Positions 1 through 8,772 of a stretch of DNA of 64,000 nt are shown in pieces (position 1 is the first letter of the stretch; each line of letters starts with the position of its first letter). A program made the position numbers and the translations under genes. Origin of the DNA: Chryseobacterium angstadtii (GTDB lineage: Bacteria; Bacteroidota; Bacteroidia; Flavobacteriales; Weeksellaceae). The notes below the pieces were generated by a model that saw nothing but the letters and a program-made list of their open reading frames with translations, did no database searches and was not told the DNA's origin. The stretch is taken from contig NZ_LFND01000003.1 of NCBI RefSeq assembly GCF_001045465.1, positions 682,001-746,000 of the forward strand, given 5' to 3'.

Positions 1-355
1 AGCTGTAAATTTCTGTCACATGGCAGCTTTTATGACATCCATTCGAAAATTTTGTCACAAGTCCATGAAATACTGACAGCTCGTAAACACTTACTGTCAG
101 GTTTTTTAGGAAAAATATTTTTAATCGGTTTGAATTTTTTGTAACAGATGCTTTTGTAAAAATGAAATTTGATGACCTGGGAAAATTTCAATTCAGCCGG
201 ATTGTTTCTTGCTTATAAATGAATAGGTTAGGATTGGAAAATTGTGAAAATTGAGAACTGATTTTCGGTTAAAAAATTAAGATCATAAAGATGAAAATAA
301 TGGTTTTCGGACAATAACGAATGCCTTTTCCTTACTTTTGTAGAAAACAAGCCGT
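1..355. other. Intergenic region at the window edge
   Basis: No gene is seen. The first 100 bases carry the hexamer CTGTCA or its complement several times, at about 13, 53, 73 and 94. A TAnnTTTG-type -7 element (TACTTTTG, 333-340) lies just before the SMR gene at 356, but no clear TTG stands 19 bases upstream of it. Confidence 0.5.
73..107 (+). terminator. Possible terminator hairpin of a gene left of the window
   Basis: CTGACAG (73-79) pairs with CTGTCAG (94-100) and is followed by a T-run. The stem is only 7 bp with a 14-base loop, so this is a weak call. Confidence 0.35.
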
Positions 356-691
356 ATGGGACGTAGTTATATCTTTCTTGCTTTAGCCATTATATTTGAA
401 ATTATTGCTACTACTTTTCTGAAAAAGTCTGAAGAATTTTCAAAATTCTGGCCTTCTGTAGTGACCGTAATAGGATATGCCGCCGCATTTTATTTTCTGA
501 GCATTACACTACGGCAGATCCCTGTGGGAATCACTTATGCCATATGGTCCGGGGTAGGGATTATTTTTATAACACTGATTGGAGTGGTTGCATTTAAACA
601 GGTCCCGGATCTGCCGGCAATCATAGGAATTGCATTAATCGTAGTCGGGGTGATTGTTATTAATGTGTTTTCAAAAATGGGAACGCATTGA
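356..691 (+). CDS. SMR-family small multidrug efflux protein
   Basis: A 111-aa integral membrane protein with four hydrophobic segments, the usual length and topology of EmrE/QacE/SugE proteins. These work as inner-membrane dimers that exchange protons for cationic drugs or guanidinium-type compounds. The essential membrane glutamate is present at E15 in the first helix (FEIIATT, matching E14 of EmrE). The fourth helix carries the conserved IGIALIVVGVIVIN stretch. The central segment VGITYAIWSGVG matches the family and resembles EmrE-type exporters more than SugE/Gdx, but the substrate cannot be told from sequence. It appears monocistronic, with a -7 like TACTTTTG just upstream. Confidence 0.9.
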   Translation: MGRSYIFLALAIIFEIIATTFLKKSEEFSKFWPSVVTVIGYAAAFYFLSITLRQIPVGITYAIWSGVGIIFITLIGVVAFKQVPDLPAIIGIALIVVGVIVINVFSKMGTH

Positions 692-771
692 TTTTTTTGA
701 TTAAATGCGAGGATAATTGAATGAATTGATTTCTCAATATACAATGAACATACACTAAAATAATTAAGATA

Positions 772-1839
772 ATGGAAAAACATATATTTTTCACGTCTCT
801 TTTAGCGGCTTTCTTAGGTTTTTATTATTGCCCAGAGAGAAGTATGGATTTTTCTCAAAATTTAGATAATACATCATCTGAATTAGCTTTAAATCAAGAA
901 AAGTATTCATTTAGTGTACTACAGTTCAATATATGGCAGGAAGGAACTCAGGTTTCCGGAGGATATGATGCGATTGTTAATGAAATAGCGGCTCGCGAAC
1001 CGGATTTTGTGACGTTATCAGAGGTTAGGAACTATAACAATACTTCTTTTGATGAGCGTATTGTAGCCTCTTTGAAAGCCAAAGGAAAAACGTATTATGC
1101 ATCTAAAGGAGATGATAACGGGGTTCTGAGTAAATACCCTGTTAAAGATTATTCAAGCTTTAGTAATGGCACTTATCATCGCCTTATCGCAGAAATCAGG
1201 CCGGGGCAGGAAATTGCTGTTTATTCCGGTCATCTGGATTATACTCATTATGCAGTATACTATCCAAGAGGGTATGATCCTGTCACTTCAAAGCCGTTAT
1301 CAGCACCTGTAACGGATCTGGGGAAAATCGCTCAGATGAATAGTCAATCTCAAAGGCCACAACAGATTAAAGATTTTATAGAGCGTTCAAAGGAAGATAT
1401 TCAAAAAGGCCGAATCGTCATCTTAGGAGGGGATTTTAACGAAGCTTCTCATCTTGACTGGACAGAAGCGGTCAAAAATAAATATGATCATAATGGTGTT
1501 GTTATGCCCTGGAGTTCGACTCTGTCTCTTGACAAAGCAGGCTTTAAGGACAGTTACAGGGTGATGTATCCTAATGAGGCAGATTATCCCGGGTTTACAT
1601 GGGTAGCACAGAAGCCGTGGGCACCAAAGGCTGATGAACGGGATAGAATTGACTATATATTTTATTATGATAATGGAAAAATAAAGGTAGATGATAGTTA
1701 TATTGTAGGACCTAAAGAAACCATTGTTAAGAATATATCCACTCCGGAAACTTCAAAAGATAAATTCTCTCTTCCCACAGGAATCTGGCCTTCGGATCAT
1801 AAAGCCGTTTGGAGTACTTTTACCGTACGGAGTAAATAA
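772..1839 (+). CDS. Exported endonuclease/exonuclease/phosphatase-family protein
   Basis: A 355-aa protein with a hydrophobic N-terminal segment (about residues 4-20, ending in a cysteine that could be lipidated) followed by an endonuclease/exonuclease/phosphatase fold. Family motifs are in order: an N-terminal LQFNIWQEG strand, SEVRNY with the metal-binding Glu near residue 84, GGDFNEASH near 219, RDRIDYIF near 290, and the catalytic SDHKAVW near 342. Such exported proteins are usually phosphodiesterases or phosphatases acting on lipids, nucleotides or sugar phosphates; the substrate is not predictable. It starts 80 bases after the SMR gene and is convergent with the methyltransferase gene. 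Confidence 0.82.
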   Translation: MEKHIFFTSLLAAFLGFYYCPERSMDFSQNLDNTSSELALNQEKYSFSVLQFNIWQEGTQVSGGYDAIVNEIAAREPDFVTLSEVRNYNNTSFDERIVASLKAKGKTYYASKGDDNGVLSKYPVKDYSSFSNGTYHRLIAEIRPGQEIAVYSGHLDYTHYAVYYPRGYDPVTSKPLSAPVTDLGKIAQMNSQSQRPQQIKDFIERSKEDIQKGRIVILGGDFNEASHLDWTEAVKNKYDHNGVVMPWSSTLSLDKAGFKDSYRVMYPNEADYPGFTWVAQKPWAPKADERDRIDYIFYYDNGKIKVDDSYIVGPKETIVKNISTPETSKDKFSLPTGIWPSDHKAVWSTFTVRSK

Positions 1840-1846
1840 TTGGATG

Positions 1847-2482
1847 CTAAAGCTTTTGTCCTTTAAACCGGATGACAGAACCAGTTCCGTTATGAAACAA
1901 GCCTTCACTGAGTTCTATTTCTTTTTCTTCCAGTTCTATTATGCTGTAATTAGAAAAATCTGCTCTGATTTCATCAATAGAAAATAAGGAGTCTATATCT
2001 TTCGGGCCGCCTACTTTTTCATTTCTGGCTACATAGTCAAGATGACTTTTGCTGAAAGCTTCAAAAATAATGATCCCGTCTTGACGAAGATACCGATCCA
2101 GCATTTTGTGGATAGATGATTTGATATCTGCCGGAAAGTGTGCATAGATAAGAGCAATAGCATCAAACTGCTCCGGTTGAAAGTTCAGAGTCTGCAGTTC
2201 TCCGATCTGATAATCAATAGTCACATGATGATGGCCAGCGAGTTGTAAAGCCTTGTTTTTTCCTTCACTGCTGATATCAAAAGCTGAAACCTTCCATCCT
2301 TGTGTGGCGGCAAAAACAGCATTTCGTCCTTCACCTTCAGCAGGAAAAAGGATAGAGCCGGGTTTTAATGTTTCCAGCTGTTCTTTTAAATAGGTATTGG
2401 GCTTAGTGCCATAAGCAAATTCTTCACCTTTGTATCTGTCGTTCCATCTTTCAAGCCATGCAGTATCGGTCATTGTATTCAA
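1847..2482 (-). CDS. Class I SAM-dependent methyltransferase (TehB/thiopurine-methyltransferase-like)
   Basis: A 211-aa soluble protein. The N-terminus ([17 protein letters not shown]) is typical of small SAM methyltransferases of the TehB/TPMT-like group. SAM motif I is the unusual [15 protein letters not shown]. Acidic motif II is VSAFDISS, and a later strand reads [12 protein letters not shown]. It probably methylates a small molecule or metalloid, but the substrate is unknown. A start at the second Met ([10 protein letters not shown]) is equally plausible. The stop lies 7 bases from the stop of the convergent upstream gene. Confidence 0.8.
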   Translation of the reverse strand: MNTMTDTAWLERWNDRYKGEEFAYGTKPNTYLKEQLETLKPGSILFPAEGEGRNAVFAATQGWKVSAFDISSEGKNKALQLAGHHHVTIDYQIGELQTLNFQPEQFDAIALIYAHFPADIKSSIHKMLDRYLRQDGIIIFEAFSKSHLDYVARNEKVGGPKDIDSLFSIDEIRADFSNYSIIELEEKEIELSEGLFHNGTGSVIRFKGQKL

Positions 2483-2708
2483 ATTTAATAAAGATTATGG
2501 TTATTACTGTTCATCATTAGGAATGAACTGTTTTGAAGTTCCAAATATAGACTGTTTCCCATCATTTTCGTGAATGGAAAAAACACTGGTCAAAATAGAT
2601 TTTGTAAATAAAATCCCTGAAACCGATACGACTTTAGAAGAAGATTTCCTTTTCAATAAAAGTTAAAATACTATTCCGTAAAAATAAAATTTGGAGTAAT
2701 TTTGAAAA

Positions 2709-4067
2709 ATGATGAATTTAAACCAGATTTTCACGAATCAGCGTACAGGAAACAATCCACACACCAAAGCTTCAAGAACTGATTTTCAGAGAGATTTCGA
2801 TAGAATTATCTTCTCTTCTGCTTTCAGAAGGCTGCAGAATAAAACCCAGGTTTTTCCTCTTCCCGGAAGTGTTTTTGTACACAACAGGCTGACACACTCG
2901 TTGGAAGTCTCGTCAGTGGGCAGAAGTTTAGGAAGTATTATCGGAGAATTTATCTTCGATGCTTATAAAAATGATCTTACGGAAGATTCTAAAAACTTTT
3001 ATCTTCATAATTTAGGAAACGTTATCGCGGCTGCCTGTTTATGCCATGATGTGGGGAACCCGGCGTTCGGACATTCAGGAGAAGATGCAATTGCCAGTTA
3101 TTTTGAAAGAAATGAAAAAGACCTGAAGCAGAAGTTCAATGAAAAAGAATGGGCAGATCTGGTCAATTTTGAAGGAAATGCCAATGCAATAAGAGTTCTT
3201 GCACAGCGTCAGCAGGGTAAAGATGAGGGTGGAATTCAGCTCACATTTTCCACTTTGGCGAGTATTGCCAAATATCCGTGTGAAGCCGTTGCCAAGAAAA
3301 AGGGAATTATTCACAGAAAGAAATTCGGTTTTTTCCAGAATGAAAAAGATATTTTCCTGGAAATTGCCAAAGCAACGAATTTAATTTTAGAAAACGAAGA
3401 ACCCTATATTTTTAAAAGACATCCGTTTGTATGGCTCGTAGAAGCTGCTGATGATATCTGCTATAATATTATTGATATGGAAGATGCCCACAGATTGGGA
3501 ATTGTTTCCACATCCGACTGTGAGAATCTCTTTTTTGAATTGATTAAGTCTGAAAGCAATGATATGGACCGGGTTAAGAATAAACTGACGTCCATTTCCA
3601 ATGAAAACGAGAAAATATCCTATCTGAGAGCAAAAGCCATCAATGCACTGATTAATAAATCGCTGGAAATTTATAAGCATAATTTTGAAAATATTCTTCA
3701 GGGAAATCTGGATAACGGACTTTTGGATATCTATAAATCTGAAAACCGTGCCTTGCAGGATATTGAAGCTTTTTCAATTGAAAAAATTTATAACCACAAA
3801 GCTGTTGTTGAAATTGAAAATGCAGGCTACAACGTAATGTATGAACTTCTCGATCATTTTATTCCATCCATAATGAAACCGGAACACGAGAGAAAATCTT
3901 ATGATAAAAAAGCATTGAAATTACTCCCGAAACAGTTTGTTTACGAAGAAGGAACAGACTATCAGAAAGTGCTTGGCGTTATTGATTTTGTTTCAGGAAT
4001 GACCGATAACTTTGCCACCGACCTTTACAGAAAAATCAAAGGAATTGATATTGGAATGACTGTGTAG
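2709..4067 (+). CDS. dgt: Deoxyguanosinetriphosphate triphosphohydrolase (dGTPase)
   Basis: A 452-aa HD-domain enzyme that splits dGTP or other dNTPs into deoxynucleoside and triphosphate, contributing to dNTP balance. Metal ligands of the HD superfamily can be read: His in RLTHSLEVSSVGR (about residue 62), the HD pair in CLCHDVGNPAFGHSGEDA (about 117-118) and a downstream Asp in EAADDICYNIIDMEDA (about 250). The N-terminus (DFQRDFDRIIFSSAFRRLQNKTQVFP) is the dGTPase signature region. Two ATG codons in tandem (2709, 2712) leave the exact start open. It is monocistronic and ends at a strong hairpin. Confidence 0.93.
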   Translation: MMNLNQIFTNQRTGNNPHTKASRTDFQRDFDRIIFSSAFRRLQNKTQVFPLPGSVFVHNRLTHSLEVSSVGRSLGSIIGEFIFDAYKNDLTEDSKNFYLHNLGNVIAAACLCHDVGNPAFGHSGEDAIASYFERNEKDLKQKFNEKEWADLVNFEGNANAIRVLAQRQQGKDEGGIQLTFSTLASIAKYPCEAVAKKKGIIHRKKFGFFQNEKDIFLEIAKATNLILENEEPYIFKRHPFVWLVEAADDICYNIIDMEDAHRLGIVSTSDCENLFFELIKSESNDMDRVKNKLTSISNENEKISYLRAKAINALINKSLEIYKHNFENILQGNLDNGLLDIYKSENRALQDIEAFSIEKIYNHKAVVEIENAGYNVMYELLDHFIPSIMKPEHERKSYDKKALKLLPKQFVYEEGTDYQKVLGVIDFVSGMTDNFATDLYRKIKGIDIGMTV

Positions 4068-4105
4068 CGGTAACATCCATCCGGTATTTGACTACTAATA
4101 TTATA

Positions 4106-4158
4106 AATGCTTCCAGCAATATCCAGGCTTACCAATGATATTGCCGGAAGCATTTTTT
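4106..4158 (+). terminator. Hairpin terminator after dgt
   Basis: AATGCTTCC plus GCAATATC (4106-4123) pairs with GATATTGC plus GGAAGCATT (4137-4153), one mismatch between the two halves, followed by a run of T. It lies 39 bases past the dgt stop. Confidence 0.75.
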
Positions 4159-4352
4159 ACATAAAAACTTCAATTACTGATTCTTTTAGATGTAAAGCTC
4201 CCCAAATAAATGACTGCTCTAGAAAAAACATCCACCTTATCCACCCGCTTCATCGAATCAATGAAATTGGTTCTCTCTTAGCTTATCTAAAATATGCAGT
4301 TTTGAGATAATCCTTTGCGTAAAAAATTTAAAATTTTTCTAACCACAAATAC

Positions 4353-4421
4353 CACAAATGCTTTTCACTAATGACACAAGTATACAAGACGTAATAGTGA
4401 CATTAGTGAAAAGCATTTGTG
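4353..4421. repeat. 25-bp imperfect inverted repeat in the dgt-fur gap
   Basis: Arms at 4353-4377 and 4397-4421 match at 24 of 25 positions around a 19-base spacer; the arms begin CACAAATGCTTTTC. A partial direct repeat (ACCACAAAT) stands next to it at 4342 and 4351. The rest of 4068-4460 holds only the dgt terminator and no gene I can support. The structure looks like a mobile intergenic palindrome rather than a terminator, since no T-run follows either arm. Confidence 0.6.
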
Positions 4422-4460
4422 AAATCCGTGTTTTAATAATTCAAGGTAAAAAAACGATCA

Positions 4461-4841
4461 TTACTGGCAATTCGGACAAATTCCCGAGACGGTCAGATTG
4501 ATTTTATGAACTTTGTAATTCACAGGTAATTTAATCTTAGGCTCAACATCTTCTACACAGGTTACCGTTTTGCACTGTTCACAGCTGAAATGCAGATGAT
4601 CATGATGATGAATTTCTGTTGTACAGGTATGACATTCTGCATACTTCAAAGTACCGTCTATATCTACCACTTTATGAATGATACCTTCATCCATTAGCCT
4701 TTCAAGTACTCTGTATGTCGTTACACGGTCGCAAAGTCCATCCAATAGAACCTGCAGTTCCGCATGAGACAAAGCGACTCCGGATTCGTGGATAAGCTTT
4801 GTAATCTCCTTTCTTGCTATTGTATTTCTCGACTGTTTCAT
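4461..4841 (-). CDS. Fur-superfamily metal-responsive repressor (Zur-like)
   Basis: A 126-aa regulator when started at MKQSRNTIARKEI. A longer start at 4892 would run through an operator, so the inner start is preferred. The N-terminal winged helix contains the recognition helix DRVTTYRVLERLMDEGIIHKV, corresponding to the ATVYRTL region of Fur. The dimerisation half carries metal-ligand motifs: a His cluster (IHHHDHLHF), a first CxxC (CEQC) and a C-terminal CxxC (CPNC) that would form the structural zinc site. It is divergent from the ABC ATPase gene, with two palindromic operators between them, so autoregulation is likely. The operator differs from the iron Fur box, and the product set points to zinc, but the metal is my inference. 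Confidence 0.85.
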   Translation of the reverse strand: MKQSRNTIARKEITKLIHESGVALSHAELQVLLDGLCDRVTTYRVLERLMDEGIIHKVVDIDGTLKYAECHTCTTEIHHHDHLHFSCEQCKTVTCVEDVEPKIKLPVNYKVHKINLTVSGICPNCQ

Positions 4842-4870
4842 GTTTTCTGTAAAAAATTCAATATAATTAA

Positions 4871-4885
4871 TGCCATATTGTTGCA
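4871..4885. promoter_or_regulatory. Predicted Fur-family operator 1, upstream site
   Basis: TGCCATATTGTTGCA matches TGCAACA-N-TGTTGCA at 12 of the 14 defined positions, with the right half perfect. It overlaps the -33 TTG (4881-4883) of the rightward promoter and lies just upstream of the divergent repressor gene. Confidence 0.65.
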
Positions 4886-4910
4886 GTAACAAATATAATC
4901 TTTATTTTTG
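4881..4910 (+). promoter_or_regulatory. Bacteroidota-type promoter of the ABC ATPase gene
   Basis: TTG at 4881-4883, a 19-base spacer and TATTTTTG at 4903-4910 match the flavobacterial -33/-7 consensus TTG-N19-TAnnTTTG exactly. Transcription would start inside or just after the second operator. Confidence 0.7.
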
Positions 4911-4923
4911 AAACATTATTGCA
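4909..4923. promoter_or_regulatory. Predicted Fur-family operator 2, start-site proximal
   Basis: TGAAACATTATTGCA matches the 7-1-7 palindrome at 12 of 14 defined positions. It begins exactly 38 bases after operator 1 and overlaps the end of the -7 element and the predicted start point, a position suited to repression. Confidence 0.65.
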
Positions 4924-4967
4924 TTAACGGAATTTCTAAAGCATTAAAATCAAATACAATAATTAGT

Positions 4968-5669
4968 ATGATAAAGATAGAAAATACAAGCAAATCCTAT
5001 AATGGAAAGCAGGCCGTAAAACAACTTTCCTTATCCGTAGCTGAAGGAGAAATATATGGTTTGTTAGGGCCTAACGGAGCAGGAAAGTCAACGACTCTCA
5101 ACATGCTTCTGGGTTTTTTGATACCGGATACTGGAGCAACTCTTCTTAACGGGATCAATACCAGTACAGAAGCAAAAGAGGCGAGGGAAATAACCGGCTA
5201 TATTCCCGAGAATGTCAACTTGTATTCTTATCTCACAGGCATTGAAAACCTATACTATTTCTGCAGGCTGGCGGGAAAAAACTACAGTACGGAAGAGCTT
5301 TCGGATATTCTCAGTGCGTGCGGGCTGCAAAAAGATTCGCATCACAAAAAAACGGGAGCCTATTCCAAAGGGATGAGGCAGAAAGTAGGGATTGCAATAG
5401 CCTATGCAAAAAAAGCAAAAGTGTATTTATTGGATGAACCTGCCAGCGGCCTGGATCCTTTAGCCAGTAATGAACTTTCCTCTCTTCTTAAAAAACTGGC
5501 GGAAGAAGGAGCTGCTGTGTTAATGGCTTCCCATGATATTTTCAGAGTTAGAGAGACCTGCAGCAGGATCGGGATTTTGAAGAACGGAATTCTGGTAAAG
5601 GAAATGAATACTTCAGGAGTAACAGCCAATGAGCTGGAGAACATCTATCTTGATTATATGCAGGGATAA
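4968..5669 (+). CDS. ABC transporter ATP-binding protein (ABC-2 type partner)
   Basis: A 233-aa ATPase from the ATG at 4968. An ATG at 4908 is in frame, but that extension would run through the predicted operator and start point. Walker A is GPNGAGKST (about 34-42), the signature is YSKGMRQK (about 133), Walker B is VYLLDEPASGLDP and the switch His is in MASHD. This is the CcmA/NosF/GldA class that pairs with ABC-2 permeases. Two such permeases follow after a second operator-bearing promoter. In the lanthipeptide setting it could be the F subunit of a LanFEG-like self-protection pump, or the motor for moving the peptide or its metal complex. Confidence 0.88.
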   Translation: MIKIENTSKSYNGKQAVKQLSLSVAEGEIYGLLGPNGAGKSTTLNMLLGFLIPDTGATLLNGINTSTEAKEAREITGYIPENVNLYSYLTGIENLYYFCRLAGKNYSTEELSDILSACGLQKDSHHKKTGAYSKGMRQKVGIAIAYAKKAKVYLLDEPASGLDPLASNELSSLLKKLAEEGAAVLMASHDIFRVRETCSRIGILKNGILVKEMNTSGVTANELENIYLDYMQG

Positions 5670-5725
5670 ATAAGAAGGAAACCATTTCCAGTTTGAGCAA
5701 AGAAAAAAAATACCTGACATTTTAT

Positions 5726-5778
5726 CGCAACAATGATGCGTTATTGAAAATAATTATTACTTTTGTTACAATGTTGCA
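5726..5778 (+). promoter_or_regulatory. Second dual-operator promoter, before the ABC permease/TonB receptor genes
   Basis: Two palindrome matches are present: CGCAACAATGATGCG (5726-5740, 11 of 14 defined positions) and TGTTACAATGTTGCA (5764-5778, 12 of 14). They start 38 bases apart, as in the repressor/ATPase region. A -7 element TACTTTTG (5758-5765) overlaps the second box; the -33 trinucleotide at the expected position is ATG rather than TTG. This promoter would drive the two permeases and the TonB receptor. Confidence 0.6.
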
Positions 5779-5889
5779 ATAATGATTTTATAGGATTCTA
5801 ATTTCATACGGATTCTATCATAGTCAAAAATTGTTTTAAAGTTTCATAAAAAAGAGCCATTCCAGGTTGAAATAGTCAAAAGTGAATTA

Positions 5890-7323
5890 ATGAAGAATTT
5901 CAAGATAACGTTTTTAGTTGCTCAACATGAATTTAGAGTATTTCAGGAAAATGGGCTGAAAATATTTGTACTGTTTTTTATTTTGGTTCTGCTGGGAGTT
6001 TTGGGAAGTAATTACGTACAGCTTGGTACAGCTTGGGTGAAGAACAGAGAAGCCAAAGAACTTATAGACAGAGAATGGAAAAACCAGGACAGAGGGAACC
6101 ACAGCGCGGCACATTGGGGAACATTTCTCTTTAAACCCGTAAGTTACCTTTCACTTCTGGAATCCGGAACTCAAATATATTCAGAAAATTATTATAGAGT
6201 AGAGGCCCACAAACGTCCTCAGATACATACCTACAGACTGCCGGATTTAGAAGCTTTTATGAGGAAACCGGACCTTAATACTGCATTCTTTTTTCTATGG
6301 CTTGTGCCATTATTTGTTATTGGTTTAGGATTTTCAAGTATTTCGTCCGAACGCGAAAAAGGTTTTCTAAAACTTTTGTCCGTGCAGGGCGCTTCATTCG
6401 GACATTTGGTTACCGGAAAATTCATAGCGCTTTATCTGGCAGTTCTGTTATTTACCATTCCGCCATCTTTGGTAATTATTGCGGGTTTGATTTTTGAAAA
6501 TGAACCTGTTAATCATTTATTGAGGGCACTTTGCTGGTTGGGTTTATATGCTGTGTACTTCTTTCTTATTTCAGGAGTGGTCTTGCTTATCTCCGCATTC
6601 AGTCGCTCTTCATGGGCTTCACTGATGACGAATATTACACTCTGGATCCTCTGCGTTCTCTTGATCCCGAAATTCAGCAGTTCAGCAGCGGACGGAAAAT
6701 ATCCATTAACATCGTACCACGAGTTTGAACATCAGGTGAAAACAGGTTTCGATAAAGGTCTTAATAATGACGGACCTTACACCACAAGGTCTGAAGTGTA
6801 TCTGAAACAGCACCTCAAAGAATTTAAAGTAGATAATATCAGTCAATTGCCGGAAAATATACGTTTTGCACTTGATCTCATACAGGCCGAAGCCTATGAA
6901 AGCAAAGTACATCGGTTTTATTCTGAAAAAATAGAAGAAAAATTTAAACAGCAGCAAAAATTCATGGATTATATGGGAATTATCAATCCCTTTCTTGCCG
7001 TGCGTCAATTATCCATGGGACTTGCCGGAACAGATGTATACCATCATATTGACTTTTTCAACAAAGCCGAGACCTACAGAAATGATATGATGAACAGACT
7101 GAATAAAAGAGAACTGGAACTGGCCGTTTCTGATAAAGCTAAAATGAGTAACCGCGATTTCTACAACAGTCTGCCGGATTTTAGATATGAGTATCCGTCT
7201 GTCGGAAATGTGTTGAGGCATCATGTGACAGCAGTTTTATCATTGCTGCTATGGATAATACTGTTGATTCTTTCTTTCAGATTCATTATTAAACGAAATT
7301 ATTTTTTAAGCTATGAAGGATAA
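5890..7323 (+). CDS. ABC-2 type permease with large extracytoplasmic loop (first of pair)
   Basis: A 477-aa membrane protein. A first membrane helix (about 25-45) is followed by a large external domain, then a cluster of helices from about residue 137 (FFFLWLVPLFVIGLGF), a second soluble stretch (about 260-440) and a final helix. The cytoplasmic coupling segment SSEREKGFLKLLSVQGAS is typical of COG1277-type ABC-2 permeases, and the layout fits the DUF3526-containing permeases often found as tandem pairs in Bacteroidota. It overlaps the next permease by 11 bases and probably forms a heterodimer with it, powered by the 4968 ATPase. The cargo is unknown. Confidence 0.8.
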   Translation: MKNFKITFLVAQHEFRVFQENGLKIFVLFFILVLLGVLGSNYVQLGTAWVKNREAKELIDREWKNQDRGNHSAAHWGTFLFKPVSYLSLLESGTQIYSENYYRVEAHKRPQIHTYRLPDLEAFMRKPDLNTAFFFLWLVPLFVIGLGFSSISSEREKGFLKLLSVQGASFGHLVTGKFIALYLAVLLFTIPPSLVIIAGLIFENEPVNHLLRALCWLGLYAVYFFLISGVVLLISAFSRSSWASLMTNITLWILCVLLIPKFSSSAADGKYPLTSYHEFEHQVKTGFDKGLNNDGPYTTRSEVYLKQHLKEFKVDNISQLPENIRFALDLIQAEAYESKVHRFYSEKIEEKFKQQQKFMDYMGIINPFLAVRQLSMGLAGTDVYHHIDFFNKAETYRNDMMNRLNKRELELAVSDKAKMSNRDFYNSLPDFRYEYPSVGNVLRHHVTAVLSLLLWIILLILSFRFIIKRNYFLSYEG

Positions 7324-8761
7324 GATAATGCTGTTAGTGTACGAATGGAAACATATCTCAAGGCAGCTGGCAGTCTGGATCCTGTTTTTGCTGTTCTTTA
7401 TAGTAGGAGGTTATGCCGTTTATTCCGGAAACCTGCTAACTGAAAAGAAACTGAAAGCTATTGATGAAGCTAAAAAAGAATCTGTAAAAGACTATCATAC
7501 TACATTGAAGGCTTTTAAGGATACATTGGATGCAGAGAAAAAACAGCAGGCGGAAAATGCAGGAAATCCCTATGTGATAGATTACAGATATCCGCGTGTG
7601 GCTTATGATCAACCATATCCCCTGACCGGACTGGCCGCCGGAATAAAAGACATTACCCCGGTTACGGAAAAAGTAAATTATTATACAGATTACGCCGCTT
7701 TAGACAGAGAAATGACGAATCCCATGATTCTTTTTGAAGGCCGTCTGGATATGGTATACGTCAATTTATACTTGGTCCCTTTACTTATTATTGTTTTGGT
7801 TTATCCTATTATTTCTTCTGAAAAGGAAAAGGGAATCAGCAGTCTTTTAATCGTTCAGGGTGGAACATTGAAGCGTATACTTTTTGTGAAATTGATCACG
7901 CGCCTGATCATTGTTTTTTTGGCGGCTTCCATAGTGAATGCTTTAGGAATACTGCTGTCTCCATCGGGCTTTCCATCGGTTAAAGATGCTTTTCTCTGGT
8001 TCTTTTTGCTGTTTTCCTATTGTGTGATCTGGATTTCCTTGTGTTTTGTCATTATTTCTTTGGATAAAAACAGTGTCTTCAATCTGTTTTCATGCTTGGC
8101 TTGCTGGATTTTTTTACTGTTCCTGCTGCCGCTGATTATTAATAAAACTGCGCAGGGAAGACATCCTTCCGATCTTAAACTTCTGGATCTTGAAGAAAAA
8201 GACAGACAGATCAGTGATGAGGTCTGGGCAATGAAGCCTAAAATGGTGGTTGACAGTTTTTACAGGAACTTCCCGGAATACGCTTTCGTTTACAGTCCTT
8301 CAGATACTATTGACAATCAGAATGATGCTTTTTTCGCAGGGTACTATTATATCAAGCAAAACCGGATGAAGGCAGTTATTGATTCTTTATGGGAAGGTGA
8401 TAGAAAAGCCAACCAAACGGCATACAGGCTCATCAGATATAATCCTGTTCAGAGTACGGAGCATCTTTTTACCCTTCTGGCCAGAACAAGCAGAGCAGAT
8501 TATCTGGGCTATAAAAAGGATGTTGAAGATTTCCGTCATACATGGCAGATCCGCTTTTTTGACAAGGTATTTTCTGTGAAAAACGGAAAGAGAAGCTTAT
8601 CGAAATTCTCCCGGGAAGAGCTTAAAACGCTGCCTTTGTTTACCATTAAACATCACGACGTAAGAACGGCAGACTTCATTTCCGGAATACTGATTCTTTG
8701 GATGCTAAGCCTGATTTGCTTAATGGCAGGGCTGTTATTGATCAGAAAATTTAAACAATAA
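7313..8761 (+). CDS. ABC-2 type permease with large extracytoplasmic loop (second of pair)
   Basis: A 482-aa paralogue-like partner of the upstream permease. It has the same architecture: a helix at about 18-38, a soluble region, then helices from about residue 145 (YVNLYLVPLLIIVLVYPII), and the coupling motif SSEKEKGISSLLIVQGGT, close to the SSEREKG segment of its neighbour. Its start overlaps the preceding gene by 11 bases, so translation is probably coupled. The TonB receptor follows 11 bases after the stop. The shared operon suggests permeases and receptor handle the same compound on the two membranes, or that the pump gives immunity. Confidence 0.8.
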   Translation: MKDKIMLLVYEWKHISRQLAVWILFLLFFIVGGYAVYSGNLLTEKKLKAIDEAKKESVKDYHTTLKAFKDTLDAEKKQQAENAGNPYVIDYRYPRVAYDQPYPLTGLAAGIKDITPVTEKVNYYTDYAALDREMTNPMILFEGRLDMVYVNLYLVPLLIIVLVYPIISSEKEKGISSLLIVQGGTLKRILFVKLITRLIIVFLAASIVNALGILLSPSGFPSVKDAFLWFFLLFSYCVIWISLCFVIISLDKNSVFNLFSCLACWIFLLFLLPLIINKTAQGRHPSDLKLLDLEEKDRQISDEVWAMKPKMVVDSFYRNFPEYAFVYSPSDTIDNQNDAFFAGYYYIKQNRMKAVIDSLWEGDRKANQTAYRLIRYNPVQSTEHLFTLLARTSRADYLGYKKDVEDFRHTWQIRFFDKVFSVKNGKRSLSKFSREELKTLPLFTIKHHDVRTADFISGILILWMLSLICLMAGLLLIRKFKQ

Positions 8762-8772
8762 ATATTGAAAAA

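Noticed and set aside
4107..4310. 67-codon frame downstream of dgt
   Set aside because: Starts inside the dgt terminator hairpin and has no domain.
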